This document shows positions 9,517 through 18,290 of a DNA stretch of 64,000 bases, in pieces. The stretch lies in assembly GCA_016786615.1 (NCBI GenBank), contig JAEUVX010000004.1, positions 124,001 to 188,000 on the forward strand. Reading direction: 5' to 3'. The notes beneath the pieces are model-generated. The model had not been told where the DNA came from. It did not search any database and saw nothing but the letters and a program-made list of their open reading frames with translations. A program made the position numbers and the translations under genes. The stretch's first letter is position 1, and the number at the start of each line of letters is the position of its first letter. This DNA is from Flavipsychrobacter sp. Lineage in GTDB: Bacteria; Bacteroidota; Bacteroidia; Chitinophagales; Chitinophagaceae.

Positions 9517-9987
9517 ATGAAACGTTTATTGCCCGTAACCTTCCTGTTGTTTGCAGCCTGTACCGATACAGGTAATACTAAATCTGCCGATGGTGATACG
9601 CCTGTTGTTACTGCTGCCGATAATTTCTGTTTTATACATACTGATGGCACAAAAGCACAGGACACTACCGCATTGAAGCTGTTTATAAAAGGTGATAGTG
9701 TAACGGGGCAGCTTGCCTACATGCCGTACGAAAAAGACCGTGCAACGGGTAACATCACAGGTACGAAGAAAGGCGAAATCATTACTGCGTTGTGGCGCTA
9801 TACAATGGAGGGCATGGACGATTCCATCATGGTGTCTTTTAAGCTGACGCCAACTGGTGCATTACAAAAACAACCGGCCTACAATGCACAAACAGGCACT
9901 ATGTACCTGCCCGACAGTGCAGCATACAGCATTAAGTATGTATTGATAGATTGCGCAAAGTTTCCGAAAGTGTATTATACAGAATAA
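9517..9987 (+). CDS. Predicted lipoprotein of unknown function
   Basis: 156 residues with a clear lipoprotein signal (MKRLLPVTFLLFAACTD; lipobox Cys at residue 15). The mature part has DNFCFIHTDGTKAQDTTALKLFIKGDSVTGQLAYMPYEKDRATGNITG, a pattern seen in small Bacteroidota lipoproteins whose role is unknown. It ends two bases before the convergent ABC transporter gene. Confidence 0.7.
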   Translation: MKRLLPVTFLLFAACTDTGNTKSADGDTPVVTAADNFCFIHTDGTKAQDTTALKLFIKGDSVTGQLAYMPYEKDRATGNITGTKKGEIITALWRYTMEGMDDSIMVSFKLTPTGALQKQPAYNAQTGTMYLPDSAAYSIKYVLIDCAKFPKVYYTE

Positions 9988-9988
9988 C

Positions 9989-11641
9989 TTACGGCATAGC
10001 CGCTATCAGTCGTTTGGTATAATCGTTATGCGGTTGTTGCAATACCTTTGTGGCATCACCTGCTTCTACAATATGGCCTGCCTGCATTACCATTACACGG
10101 TCGCTCATATAGTGTACCACATTCAGGTCGTGAGAGATAAAAAGATAAGTAAGCGAAAACTCTTTTTGCAAATCTTTCAGCAGGTTCAGTATCTGCGCTT
10201 GTACGCTCACATCCAGTGCCGATACACTTTCATCGCATATCATCAACTGCGGGCGTAGTGCCAATGCACGTGCTATACCTATACGCTGCCGCTGCCCACC
10301 ACTGAACTGGTGCGCATATCGCTTCATGCTATCGGCAGGTAGCTGCACCAGATCCAGCAATCGTTGTGCTTCTTTCTGCAATTCGCTACGCGGTACTATG
10401 TTGTGTGTACGCATAGGTTCTGTGAGCATATCGCCCACCGTCATGCGTGGGTTCAGCGATGCGTATGGGTCCTGAAACACCATTTGTATCTGCCTGCGGA
10501 TACGTGTCCATTCTTTAGTATGCAGTCTGGCTATGTCTTCACCATTAAATAGTATCTGCCCTTCGTGTACAGGTAGCAAACCCATCAGGCTGCGGCTGAT
10601 GGTACTCTTACCGCAACCACTCTCGCCTACCAGCCCCAGTACTTCGCCGCGCTTCAGTTCAAAACTCACATCATCTACCGCTTTGAAATAATCTACGGGC
10701 CTGCCCAGCAGGTCTTTGTTTTCGGTAAACCACACACGCAGCTTATTCACCTGCAATATTGTATCGCCGATTGGCGCATCTGTTTGTTGTGTTGCCGCAG
10801 GCATTTCTCCGTTCAGGAAATCTGCTACTATCGGCAGGCGCTTGCCTTTGTTGGCAGCATTGGGTTTGCATGCCAGCAATGCTTTTGTATATGCATGTTG
10901 CGGGTTGCGCAATACATCTGCAGCCTTGCCATATTCCATCACCTGGCCTTGATACATCACCAGCACCTCATCTGCTATCTGCGATGCCAGTGCAAGGTCG
11001 TGCGTAATGAATATCATAGCCGTTTGGTGCTCCTGTTGCAAGTTGCGCATCAGTGCTATTACATCCTGCTGCACGGTAACATCCAGCGCTGTAGTAGGCT
11101 CATCGGCTATCAGCAGTACAGGCTTGTTGCACATAGCCATGGCAATCATCACCCTTTGCTTTTGCCCGCCCGATAACTGGTGCGGATAACGTTCGTAGAG
11201 CTTCTCAGGGTTGGGTAACTGCACTTTGCGCAGCCATTCTATAGCTTGTTGTTTTGCAGTTTGTTTATCTGCCTGCTGATGCGTAAGTATTACCTCTGCC
11301 AGTTGTCTGCCTATTTTCATCACAGGGTTCAGCGAGCTCATCGGCTCTTGGAAAACCATACCCATTTCCTTGCCACGCAACTGCTGCCATTGTGTATTAT
11401 CAACAGCATGCAGATTGTATGCCTGATTGTTGGTGTTCAATTGCAGGCTACCACTTATAGCAGCACCCTTGGGCAGCAAGCCCATCAGCGATAGTGCCGT
11501 CAGCGATTTACCACTGCCGCTCTCCCCCACAATAGCCAGCGTCTTGCCCTCTGCCACTACAAACGATATACCCTTTACAGCAACAAAATCGCCGAAAGAG
11601 ATGTTGAGGTTGGTGGCTTGTATGATGTGTTGTGTATTCAA
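9989..11641 (-). CDS. Fused two-domain oligopeptide/dipeptide ABC transporter ATP-binding protein
   Basis: 550 residues containing two complete ABC ATPases in tandem, a fusion of the DppD and DppF type. The first has Walker A GESGSGKS (residues 39-46) and signature LSGGQKQRV. The second has Walker A GESGCGKS and signature FSGGQRQRIGIARAL. Each also has its Walker B. It should energise import of peptides or similar solutes across the inner membrane, but permease and binding-protein genes are not in view. The start is a TTG at 11641, five bases after the AMP nucleosidase stop; no closer in-frame ATG exists. Translation is probably coupled to that upstream gene. Confidence 0.92.
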   Translation of the reverse strand: MNTQHIIQATNLNISFGDFVAVKGISFVVAEGKTLAIVGESGSGKSLTALSLMGLLPKGAAISGSLQLNTNNQAYNLHAVDNTQWQQLRGKEMGMVFQEPMSSLNPVMKIGRQLAEVILTHQQADKQTAKQQAIEWLRKVQLPNPEKLYERYPHQLSGGQKQRVMIAMAMCNKPVLLIADEPTTALDVTVQQDVIALMRNLQQEHQTAMIFITHDLALASQIADEVLVMYQGQVMEYGKAADVLRNPQHAYTKALLACKPNAANKGKRLPIVADFLNGEMPAATQQTDAPIGDTILQVNKLRVWFTENKDLLGRPVDYFKAVDDVSFELKRGEVLGLVGESGCGKSTISRSLMGLLPVHEGQILFNGEDIARLHTKEWTRIRRQIQMVFQDPYASLNPRMTVGDMLTEPMRTHNIVPRSELQKEAQRLLDLVQLPADSMKRYAHQFSGGQRQRIGIARALALRPQLMICDESVSALDVSVQAQILNLLKDLQKEFSLTYLFISHDLNVVHYMSDRVMVMQAGHIVEAGDATKVLQQPHNDYTKRLIAAMP

Positions 11642-11646
11642 TCTTT

Positions 11647-12417
11647 TTAAAACTTCAAATGTTTAACTGTATGCCCGTTATTAATAAGTTGTTTCAGCGA
11701 GCTGATGCCGATGGTGAGGTGGGTATCTACAAACTGTTTGGTAACGCTCATGTCACTGTCAGCGGTTTTTACACCTTCGGGTATCATGGGCTGGTCTGAT
11801 ACCAGCAGCAATGCGCCCGTAGGTATCTGGTTATAAAACCCGACGGTGAATATCGTAGCCGTTTCCATATCAATAGCCATCACACGTATTTTGCGCAGGT
11901 ATTCTTTAAAGTCTTCATCATGCTCCCACACGCGGCGGTTGGTGCTGTACACCGTACCCGTCCAGTAGTCGAGCGAGTGGTCGCGGATGGTAGTAGATAT
12001 GGCCTTCTGCAAAGCGAAGGATGGCAGGGCAGGTACTTCGGGCGGAAAATAATCGTTGCTTGTACCCTCGCCACGAATGGCAGCTATCGGCAGTATCAAA
12101 TCGCCTACATTGTTTTTCTTTTTCAGCCCGCCGCACTTACCGAGGAACAATACCGCATTGGGTTCAATGGCACTCAGCAGGTCCATCATGGTAGCAGCGG
12201 TGGCACTACCCATACCAAAATTGATGATGGTAATACCATCAGCGGTAGCGCAGGACATCGGCTTATCAAGCCCCACTACTTTTACGCCATGCATTTCAGC
12301 AAAGCGCAGTACATAATGGCTGAAGTTGCAAATCAATATATACTTTCCGAAATCTTCGAGTGCCATGCCGGTATAGCGCGGCAGCCAGTTCTTTACAATC
12401 TCTTCTTTCGTCTTCAT
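11647..12417 (-). CDS. amn: AMP nucleosidase
   Basis: 256 residues of the nucleoside phosphorylase fold, of the short Bacteroidota AMP nucleosidase type that hydrolyses AMP to adenine and ribose 5-phosphate. Visible motifs are INFGMGSATAATMMDLL (phosphate/ribose loop), FLGKCGGLK, and the purine-site segment VMAIDMETATIF with its Met-Glu. It is shorter than the ~480-residue proteobacterial enzyme because the N-terminal regulatory domain is absent. It is upstream of and nearly contiguous with the ABC ATPase gene; a functional link is not obvious. Confidence 0.88.
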   Translation of the reverse strand: MKTKEEIVKNWLPRYTGMALEDFGKYILICNFSHYVLRFAEMHGVKVVGLDKPMSCATADGITIINFGMGSATAATMMDLLSAIEPNAVLFLGKCGGLKKKNNVGDLILPIAAIRGEGTSNDYFPPEVPALPSFALQKAISTTIRDHSLDYWTGTVYSTNRRVWEHDEDFKEYLRKIRVMAIDMETATIFTVGFYNQIPTGALLLVSDQPMIPEGVKTADSDMSVTKQFVDTHLTIGISSLKQLINNGHTVKHLKF

Positions 12418-12465
12418 CTTACTTAAAGTTACGAAATGTCGTAAATCGTTAGAACAGCAGGGATA

Positions 12466-12639
12466 TTATTTCTTCATCCTGTATAGAAGTTGTGCAACGA
12501 TGGATGTCATAGCTACAATATAAAAGATGCTGAATTGTTGCGTATGCACATAGTCGCAGATGGCATAACCCATAATAAACGCATTAATCAAAGACCATAT
12601 CATTACAGGTCTGCTGATGGGAGATGTTTCGTTTGCCAT
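12466..12639 (-). CDS. Small membrane protein of unknown function
   Basis: 57 residues from an ATG at 12639 (MANETSPISRP). Two hydrophobic segments are visible (MIWSLINAFIMGYAICDYV and FSIFYIVAMTSIVAQLLY), ending in a basic tail. A longer upstream frame is possible but would run into the leader of the divergent 12716 gene. No family recognised. Confidence 0.55.
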   Translation of the reverse strand: MANETSPISRPVMIWSLINAFIMGYAICDYVHTQQFSIFYIVAMTSIVAQLLYRMKK

Positions 12640-12715
12640 AACCGAATAGTTTTGTGCCTTACGAAAGATAATATAAATGTAGTGATTATCGTAATTTGTA
12701 CTTACAATCCACACT

Positions 12716-13828
12716 ATGCTACGATTATTGAGCACGTTGTTATTAATAGGTTATATAAACCTGTCTGCCGCGCAGGATTATACAAAGTATCATCAGGCCA
12801 TCATCAAAGCCGAAGAGCAGATTTTTGTAAAGCAGCAATTTGACGATGGGTTGAAAACCTATTCCGTATTATTTAAAGAATACGATTTTGTTTTCGTACA
12901 CGATTGTGTGATGGCTATGCAGATAGCCCTGCATACTAATAATGAAAAGCGTCTCCTTGAGTTTACTACTAAAGCTATGCTGAACGGGTTGGCTCCCAAG
13001 CACCTCGAAAGCCCCCTCATGAAATATTTTCAGCAGCATGCATTGTACATCAAACACAAAGACAGTATTGCACGGATATTCAAAGCAAACAGGCAACATT
13101 ACCTGCAGCGTATAGATACGGGAGCGCTTATAGCAATGATGCAGTTGTTTTGTAATGACCAGTTGGAGAAAAACCCTGCCCGCGGAGAATCTATCATGAC
13201 CCATAATAAAAGGTACAGGCCGCAGATAATGGTTACGACAGACGCACTGCGAAAACTGATTGCAGAAAAAGGATACCCGTCTGATAAACTGATAGGTATA
13301 GACCAGCAGGATTTATTGCACGAGTTGAAAACAGGTAGGATGGATCCGTTTGATTATTATAAGAAGTATAAAGATGAACCACAGCATAATATAGGCGAAG
13401 GCCAGTTTGACTTGGATGAATACCATCTGGCCTCATCCATAGTTCTTCCGGTTATCGTGCACTATGCTTATATGATAAAGGGAAATGCAGACAGGAAGCG
13501 TTGCCTGCTGTACGCGGATGATTTTTACCTGCAACAAATAAAACTGGGTAACCTGCATCCCAAAGATTTTGCCTTAATGTACGATTGGGGTATGAAGGGC
13601 GATGGTACACAAAAATTAGTACCCGATTTTAATAAGGATGAAAAGTTTTTTGATGTAGGCATAAAGCCCGGAGATGCACAACGGCAGGTGGCAATCAGCG
13701 ATGCGGACGTGAACAGGTTTCGCAGAATGTTTTATATAGCACCCATAGAAAACGACCGTGCCAAGATAGCATTTATAAGGGCTAATAAAATGTACATAGG
13801 CTGGGGATGGTGGGCAGGCAGGTCTTGA
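12716..13828 (+). CDS. Secreted or periplasmic protein of unknown function
   Basis: 370 residues with a signal peptide (MLRLLSTLLLIGYINLSAAQ). The mature protein is rich in Lys, Tyr, Asp and Gln with helical character and no obvious repeat. A central segment (DKLIGIDQQDLLHELKTGRMDPFDYYKKY) and a tail ending GWGWWAGRS are the most distinctive parts. I do not recognise the family. Divergent from the small membrane protein gene; no operon partner. Confidence 0.75.
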   Translation: MLRLLSTLLLIGYINLSAAQDYTKYHQAIIKAEEQIFVKQQFDDGLKTYSVLFKEYDFVFVHDCVMAMQIALHTNNEKRLLEFTTKAMLNGLAPKHLESPLMKYFQQHALYIKHKDSIARIFKANRQHYLQRIDTGALIAMMQLFCNDQLEKNPARGESIMTHNKRYRPQIMVTTDALRKLIAEKGYPSDKLIGIDQQDLLHELKTGRMDPFDYYKKYKDEPQHNIGEGQFDLDEYHLASSIVLPVIVHYAYMIKGNADRKRCLLYADDFYLQQIKLGNLHPKDFALMYDWGMKGDGTQKLVPDFNKDEKFFDVGIKPGDAQRQVAISDADVNRFRRMFYIAPIENDRAKIAFIRANKMYIGWGWWAGRS

Positions 13829-13860
13829 TGCTTTATTGGTGGTGATGCTACAAGCAGGTA

Positions 13861-14142
13861 TTAACTGATATTGCTGAAGCCCGAGGGTATATACTGCCAT
13901 CGGGTGCATATATCTACTTCGTCCCATATCAGGCAGTCATAATTATCGTTCCAGACGGTGCATACCTTACGGGCAGATACAGACCTGCATATTTTCTCGT
14001 ATGCTTCCGATTCTATGGATATGGCTGCATAATAGACTATGCCATCGTGCGTTACCCTGTTACATATAATGTTTCCGTCGCAGTCTGTAAGCGAAAGTTT
14101 GTCTTTGCTCATATACAATACGCCCGTATGTACTTGTTCCAT
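13861..14142 (-). CDS. Small protein of unknown function
   Basis: 93 residues from an ATG at 14142; a TTG nine codons upstream would overlap the neighbour by 13 bases and is less likely. The sequence (MEQVHTGVLYMSKDKLSLTDCDGNIICN ...) has six cysteines and no signal peptide, so it is probably cytoplasmic. It is the last of three minus-strand genes (14727 to 13861) that look co-transcribed behind the RRM protein. Confidence 0.6.
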   Translation of the reverse strand: MEQVHTGVLYMSKDKLSLTDCDGNIICNRVTHDGIVYYAAISIESEAYEKICRSVSARKVCTVWNDNYDCLIWDEVDICTRWQYIPSGFSNIS

Positions 14143-14156
14143 TTTCCCCACAGTTG

Positions 14157-14453
14157 TTAAATCCACCAAAGCCCTTGCTTCAGCATCAGTTCTTTATGTA
14201 TGAAAAGCCTCCCGAGGTTGCCCGGTTTTTCTGACAGCACACCCGGTGGCTGTGTAGTTATCAGGTACACCATGTCGTTATCTTTATTGACGGCAGATAT
14301 GGTGTACAATTGCGCACGTTCGGTTTGCGTTTCATCATAGTGGGGTTCTGTTTCGCCGTTCACAGGGTATTTGATGACGGTATCTCCCTCATGCAGCTGT
14401 TGCAGCTGTGCGGTGGTTGTTATTTTATTACGCATACATTTATGGTTTAGCAT
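14157..14453 (-). CDS. Small protein of unknown function, coupled to the RRM gene
   Basis: 98 residues. The ATG at 14453 lies one base after the stop of the RRM gene (TTAATATG arrangement), suggesting translational coupling; a second ATG at 14435 is possible. The core EGDTVIKYPVNGETEPHYDETQTERAQLYTISAV looks like a small beta-barrel. No family recognised. Confidence 0.6.
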   Translation of the reverse strand: MLNHKCMRNKITTTAQLQQLHEGDTVIKYPVNGETEPHYDETQTERAQLYTISAVNKDNDMVYLITTQPPGVLSEKPGNLGRLFIHKELMLKQGLWWI

Positions 14454-14454
14454 A

Positions 14455-14727
14455 TTAATAAATACGGTCGGCGGTTGGGTTGTTATTGCGTAAGGCTGCT
14501 TCAGTTACAAGCAGGTTTTTCTGCATGTATGGCTGGTTGTTCAGCTGTTTTACGGCAAGGTTGCCTTCTGTCACATCATCCATTATCACTATCCCGAATC
14601 CTTGCGGGTTGCCCGTTATAGGGTCCATTGCCAGGCGCGATGCCGTTACATTTCCATAAGCTGCAAACAATTCGTGCAGGCTGTTTTCAGTAATATCATC
14701 GGCAAGGTTGCTAACAATAATCGTCAT
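14455..14727 (-). CDS. RNA-recognition-motif (RRM) RNA-binding protein
   Basis: 90 residues forming one RRM domain: RNP2 is TIIVSNL at the N-terminus and RNP1 is approximated by GFGIVIM in the third strand, with the linking pattern ENSLHELFAAYGNVTASRL. Single-RRM proteins are common in Bacteroidota and cyanobacteria and bind single-stranded RNA; cold or stress roles are known for some. RNP1 aromatic positions are only partly kept (one Phe), so affinity may be weak. First gene of a probable three-gene unit. Confidence 0.88.
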   Translation of the reverse strand: MTIIVSNLADDITENSLHELFAAYGNVTASRLAMDPITGNPQGFGIVIMDDVTEGNLAVKQLNNQPYMQKNLLVTEAALRNNNPTADRIY

Positions 14728-14911
14728 AACATAAATATTTTAAAACAAGTAAAAATAATAGTGGCGATTGTTGCTAAGGCTGAAAGCTGTGCAGAAAAAT
14801 GTCAGAGAAAGCGGAAGGCCATTGTATCAGGTGTAAGGTAGACCTAATAAACCGCACCACCTAAATTAATATGCCGGGCAACAAGCTGTTCGGCTTCGTT
14901 TTATTCTTAAT

Positions 14912-14919
14912 TATATTTG
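14912..14919 (+). promoter_or_regulatory. Putative -7 box of the Crp/Fnr gene
   Basis: TATATTTG matches TAnnTTTG exactly and is seven bases before the ATG at 14927, so the transcript would be nearly leaderless. Confidence 0.45.
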
Positions 14920-14926
14920 CAACTGC

Positions 14927-15517
14927 ATGGAAGACAACGCCCGAGTAATACTGCAAACATTTATTGCACAGTTTGATGCACTGACAGATGAGGAGAAAGA
15001 AATGATAGCCGACAATCTTGTGGTAGAAGCATACCCTAAAGGCAAGGTGCTTGTGAAGGCAGGAGAGGTGTGCAGCAAATGCTATTTTGTATTGAAGGGC
15101 TGCCTGCGCCAATACATGATGGTTGATGATGTGGAAAAGACAACGCAGTTCTTTACAGAAAATGAAGCCGCTGTATTATTTACCAGTTATACCAATCAGA
15201 CACGTTCAGAAAGTTTCCTGTCTTGTGTGGAAGATACGGTAGTGATATTGGGAGATATGAATGAAGAAGCGGCGATGTATGAAAAATTCCCCAAGCTGCA
15301 ACAGATAACGCGTGCCATGATGGAACAGGACTTTGGCAAAACACAAGACCACCTGTCTCGCTTTATAGCCAGCACAGCCGAAGAACGCTATCTGAACCTG
15401 ATGGAAACACGCCCCGATTTGCTGCAACGCGTACCGTTGAACCAATTGGCAAGTTATATAGGCATCACCCCCGAATCGCTGAGCCGCATCCGCAAGCGCA
15501 TACAGAAGTCATCATAG
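14927..15517 (+). CDS. Crp/Fnr family transcriptional regulator
   Basis: 196 residues: an N-terminal cyclic-nucleotide-binding-like beta-barrel (about 10-120; KGKVLVKAGEVCSKCYFVLKG) and a C-terminal helix-turn-helix (LNQLASYIGITPESLSRIRKRI). The residues that hold cAMP in Crp are not evident, as is usual for this Bacteroidota subgroup, and there is no Fe-S cysteine set. It is convergent with a DUF4386 membrane protein gene with only two bases between them; that pairing is common in the phylum and suggests it controls the neighbour. Inference for the target. Confidence 0.88.
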   Translation: MEDNARVILQTFIAQFDALTDEEKEMIADNLVVEAYPKGKVLVKAGEVCSKCYFVLKGCLRQYMMVDDVEKTTQFFTENEAAVLFTSYTNQTRSESFLSCVEDTVVILGDMNEEAAMYEKFPKLQQITRAMMEQDFGKTQDHLSRFIASTAEERYLNLMETRPDLLQRVPLNQLASYIGITPESLSRIRKRIQKSS

Positions 15518-15519
15518 CA

Positions 15520-16194
15520 TCAGGGCAGTTTGCCGCCTTTTACCAGCAGCCATACAGCCAGTACCAGTTCGCCCAGTGCCATCGGCAGGCCAAGTACGGC
15601 TTCTACCGTGCCTTTGTATTGCTCGTAATGCAATACTACCAGGTTGGCAAGATTATTAAATAAATAACTGAGTGCGGCAAAGAGTGTGAGCCAGCCGATA
15701 AACTTTGGTATATAGCCCGAACGCAACACGATATACCCTAACACCAGCAGGTGTAGCCCGAACAATATCAGCCCCCACGACCATATATCCAGAAACAGTT
15801 GCAGGCTATCCATAATAGCAGCACCATCGGGTATGGCACTATCTGCCAGTGTCATGGCACTAAACAATTTAAGTACTGCAACACCCAGCCAGCCCGTATA
15901 TATCACCCGCAGCCAAGCCGATAACAATGACAGCTTCGGGTTGCCTTGTTTGAAGAAATGAAACAATGCCCATGCCACTACCACATCCAGCACCAGTATC
16001 AGTACAAAGGAGAAGATAACCAACTGCAGCATCTGCGGTGCGTTATTCAGGTTTTGCAAAGTAGCAGTAGTGTTGCCTGCCACATATATATTCATAAACC
16101 CGTACCCGTAGCCTATGCCTGCCAGTACAGCCATAGCAATGAGCGATGCACCGCCTGTAAGCGCCATTTTCCGCAGGTTGGTTTTATTGTCCAT
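15520..16194 (-). CDS. DUF4386 family integral membrane protein
   Basis: 224 residues with six to seven hydrophobic helices, including TGGASLIAMAVLAGIGYGYG, LVIFSFVLILVLDVVVAWAL and the family-like LRVIYTGWLGVAVLKLF and HLLVLGYIVLRSGYIPKFIGWL. DUF4386 proteins are inner-membrane proteins of unknown role. It converges on the Crp/Fnr regulator, the usual partner of this family. Confidence 0.8.
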   Translation of the reverse strand: MDNKTNLRKMALTGGASLIAMAVLAGIGYGYGFMNIYVAGNTTATLQNLNNAPQMLQLVIFSFVLILVLDVVVAWALFHFFKQGNPKLSLLSAWLRVIYTGWLGVAVLKLFSAMTLADSAIPDGAAIMDSLQLFLDIWSWGLILFGLHLLVLGYIVLRSGYIPKFIGWLTLFAALSYLFNNLANLVVLHYEQYKGTVEAVLGLPMALGELVLAVWLLVKGGKLP

Positions 16195-16288
16195 AATTCT
16201 GTGAATTAATTATGGCGCAAAACTACTACAGGTCAATAGAGGTATTTCTTGACTTTTGGTAAGAAATGATTGAATTGAAAAACAAAGC

Positions 16289-16555
16289 CTATACAGCCAT
16301 CAGCCTGTTTGCTACTTCCGTCATATCGTCGGTGCTGTTAATAATAATAGCATCGCCGGTGGCGAAAATAAACATCAGCTTCATGGGCAGCCACCGTACA
16401 GATTGAATAAAGTCGTCAATCGCACGTTTATCGCTGCGTGGTGTGTATTCTATTTTTCGATGGATGATAACGTTGTTGGCTTTTTCTGCCTGCAGCAGGT
16501 CTCTGCCGCTCAATGGCCTGCATAATACAGCCATTACTAACTCTCTTGCACCCAT
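16289..16555 (-). CDS. Small protein of unknown function
   Basis: 88 residues starting MGARELVMAVLCRPLSGRD. No signal peptide; a polar middle (VIIHRKIEYTPRSDKRAIDDFIQSV) precedes a short hydrophobic strand (KLMFIFATGDAIIINS). No family recognised. Single gene upstream of a long AT-rich intergenic stretch. Confidence 0.45.
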   Translation of the reverse strand: MGARELVMAVLCRPLSGRDLLQAEKANNVIIHRKIEYTPRSDKRAIDDFIQSVRWLPMKLMFIFATGDAIIINSTDDMTEVANRLMAV

Positions 16556-16940
16556 AGTAACTCAATTTTTATTGTGTTGAGAAAAGGACGTTACAATAGT
16601 GGATATATAAATATATAATTAACTATTGGTAAAACATGGTTTTCCCCAATTTTTTAACATTTGAAGGAATTTACCTCAACTTTTTTGTTTTTATGGGGAT
16701 AATATGTTATATCTAAATGGCTGATACAAGTAAAAGCAATCTTCCGAAAGTTGTTTTGAATTAACAGATGAGGGTTTTATTGCATCTTTTTCAAGCTGCT
16801 GTAAATCAATGCCGTATGTCTGAAATGAGCCACAGTAGCGGTTTTTGGTGTGTTAAGCGGCTGTTAAGCAGCTTGTTTTTTTAGGTTAACGGCATTGGTG
16901 TAATGCATATTTGCTATACAAACACGAACAAACAAACAAC
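16556..16940 (+). promoter_or_regulatory. AT-rich upstream region of the secreted protein pair, with putative promoter
   Basis: No gene was found in this stretch. Close to the downstream gene, CATATTTG at 16906-16913 resembles the -7 box (one mismatch to TAnnTTTG), with a T-run at 16876-16882 upstream. TTAAGCGGCTGTTAAGCAG at 16856-16874 contains a repeated GTTAAGC word and can form an imperfect hairpin. The leader to the ATG at 16941 is A/C-rich (AACAAACAAACAAC). The same architecture recurs upstream of the paralogue at 17719. Confidence 0.5.
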
Positions 16941-17465
16941 ATGAAAAAGATATTATTAACCATAGCAATGATGCCTGTTTTTGCAGGAATGTATGCCCAA
17001 AGCGCCAACTCAGGGGCAACACAATCATTGAACCTTGCCATGAATGATATAATAGAGATAGCTATTGTAAATGGCAATACATTGAATATGGGCTTCAGTT
17101 CAGTAAATGATTATGCGAATGGTGTAGTATCTGCAGAGCAGGAATTGGTTGTGAAGTCTAATAATCGCTTCAATGTAAGGGTAAAAGCCAGAACATCAAG
17201 GTTCAGCTACAGCGGTGCATCATCAGACCCTAAGATGTCTTCATCAAAACTAAGTGTAAAAGTAACGGCTAATAATACAGGTGGTGTAATATCATCGGGG
17301 CATACTAATTACAAATCATTAAGCACCGGCGGCCAAAGCATGATAAGCAATGCTGCAGCAGGTGGTAATAAAACCTTCAAAGTACAATACAAAGCTACCC
17401 CGGGCTATACCTATCCTGCGGGTGTATATACAGTAGATGTGGTTTATACAGCTACACAATCGTAA
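16941..17465 (+). CDS. Small secreted protein, paralogue of the 17719 product
   Basis: 174 residues with a signal peptide (MKKILLTIAMMPVFAGMYAQ). The mature domain has NLAMNDIIEIAI, FSSVNDYANGVVSAEQELVVKSNNRFNV and a C-terminal ATPGYTYPAGVYTVDVVYTATQ, shared almost motif by motif with the next gene. The all-beta pattern ending in VYTxTQ recalls secreted fibre- or coat-like small proteins, but I cannot name the family. Codon use here is ordinary for the window, unlike its neighbour. Probably exported to the periplasm or surface. Confidence 0.75.
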   Translation: MKKILLTIAMMPVFAGMYAQSANSGATQSLNLAMNDIIEIAIVNGNTLNMGFSSVNDYANGVVSAEQELVVKSNNRFNVRVKARTSRFSYSGASSDPKMSSSKLSVKVTANNTGGVISSGHTNYKSLSTGGQSMISNAAAGGNKTFKVQYKATPGYTYPAGVYTVDVVYTATQS

Positions 17466-17585
17466 TATACAGTACTGTACAAGAGGTAGATTATAGTACT
17501 ATCGTTGATAGCCATGTATTGCGCCACAGACGCGGGTTGTACATGATTTTTGTTTGCAAATGATTGATTTTCAGTTGTTAATCAG

Positions 17586-17617
17586 TTGTTAACCGCTTGC
17601 TAAACAGCGGTTAACAA
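17586..17617. promoter_or_regulatory. Perfect 12-bp inverted repeat upstream of the 17719 gene
   Basis: TTGTTAACCGCT and AGCGGTTAACAA are exact reverse complements around an 8-base spacer (TGCTAAAC). The palindrome lies just upstream of the T-rich -33 region, where a dimeric regulator could bind. CAGTTGTTAA is also repeated directly at 17572-17593. It lacks a following T-run directly attached, so an operator is a little more likely than a terminator of the upstream gene. Confidence 0.5.
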
Positions 17618-17624
17618 GGTCTGT

Positions 17625-17660
17625 TTTTTTGGCGAAGGGGTGTTTCGCGATGCATCTTTG
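17625..17660 (+). promoter_or_regulatory. Putative strong promoter of the 17719 gene
   Basis: A -33-like TTTTTTTGG at 17624-17632 and a -7-like CATCTTTG at 17653-17660 are separated by about 21 bases, near Bacteroidota spacing. The ~58-base leader is rich in AACAAAC words, a feature of highly translated genes in this phylum. Confidence 0.5.
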
Positions 17661-17718
17661 TATCACAATAACGGACAAACAACAAACAAACATTTTAAAC
17701 AAACAAAAACAAACAACA

Positions 17719-18264
17719 ATGAAAAAAATCATCGCAATCGCAGCTTTCTCAATCACAGCTATCGCAGCTAAAGCTCAAAACGCTTCTTCTACTGCTCAGC
17801 AGCAAGTTAACCTGAACCTGAGCAACGCAATCGAGTTGACTTTCACAGGCAACAACAGTGCAACAGGTGCAGCAGTTAACCTGGCTTTCAACACAGTTAA
17901 CGATTATGCAAACGGTGTTCAGTCAGCAGCACAAGGTTTGAAAGTACGTTCAAATAAAAAATTCGATGTTACTGTAAAAACAAATGCAACTAACTTCTCT
18001 TATACAGGTTCTACTACTCCTGCTCCTGTAATGCCAGTTTCAGGTGTTCTTGCTCTTAAAGTAAGTGCAAACAGCACAGGTGGTTCTATCGCAGGTTCAT
18101 TCAGTGATTTTGCTGGTCTGTCATCAACAGCAGCTAACCTGTTGACAAACTGTAACAATGGTGGTAACCAGACATTCAGCGTAATGTATGAAGCTACACC
18201 GGGTTTTGCTTACCCTGCAGGTACTTATACTGTAGATGTAGTTTACACTGCTACTCAACTGTAA
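17719..18264 (+). CDS. Probably abundant small secreted protein, paralogue of the 16941 product
   Basis: 181 residues from the ATG at 17719, with signal peptide MKKIIAIAAFSITAIAAKAQ. The mature domain matches the preceding gene (LNLSNAIELTF, NTVNDYANGVQSAAQGLKVRSNKKFDV, ATPGFAYPAGTYTVDVVYTATQ). Codon use differs sharply from the surroundings: GCT/GCA for Ala, AAC for Asn, CTG for Leu and GTT/GTA for Val dominate, as expected for a very highly expressed gene. The promoter, A-rich leader and intrinsic terminator support that. Family not recognised; likely a surface or periplasmic structural protein. Confidence 0.78.
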   Translation: MKKIIAIAAFSITAIAAKAQNASSTAQQQVNLNLSNAIELTFTGNNSATGAAVNLAFNTVNDYANGVQSAAQGLKVRSNKKFDVTVKTNATNFSYTGSTTPAPVMPVSGVLALKVSANSTGGSIAGSFSDFAGLSSTAANLLTNCNNGGNQTFSVMYEATPGFAYPAGTYTVDVVYTATQL

Positions 18265-18290
18265 TCATTAAACAGTCTTTATAAAACTAA

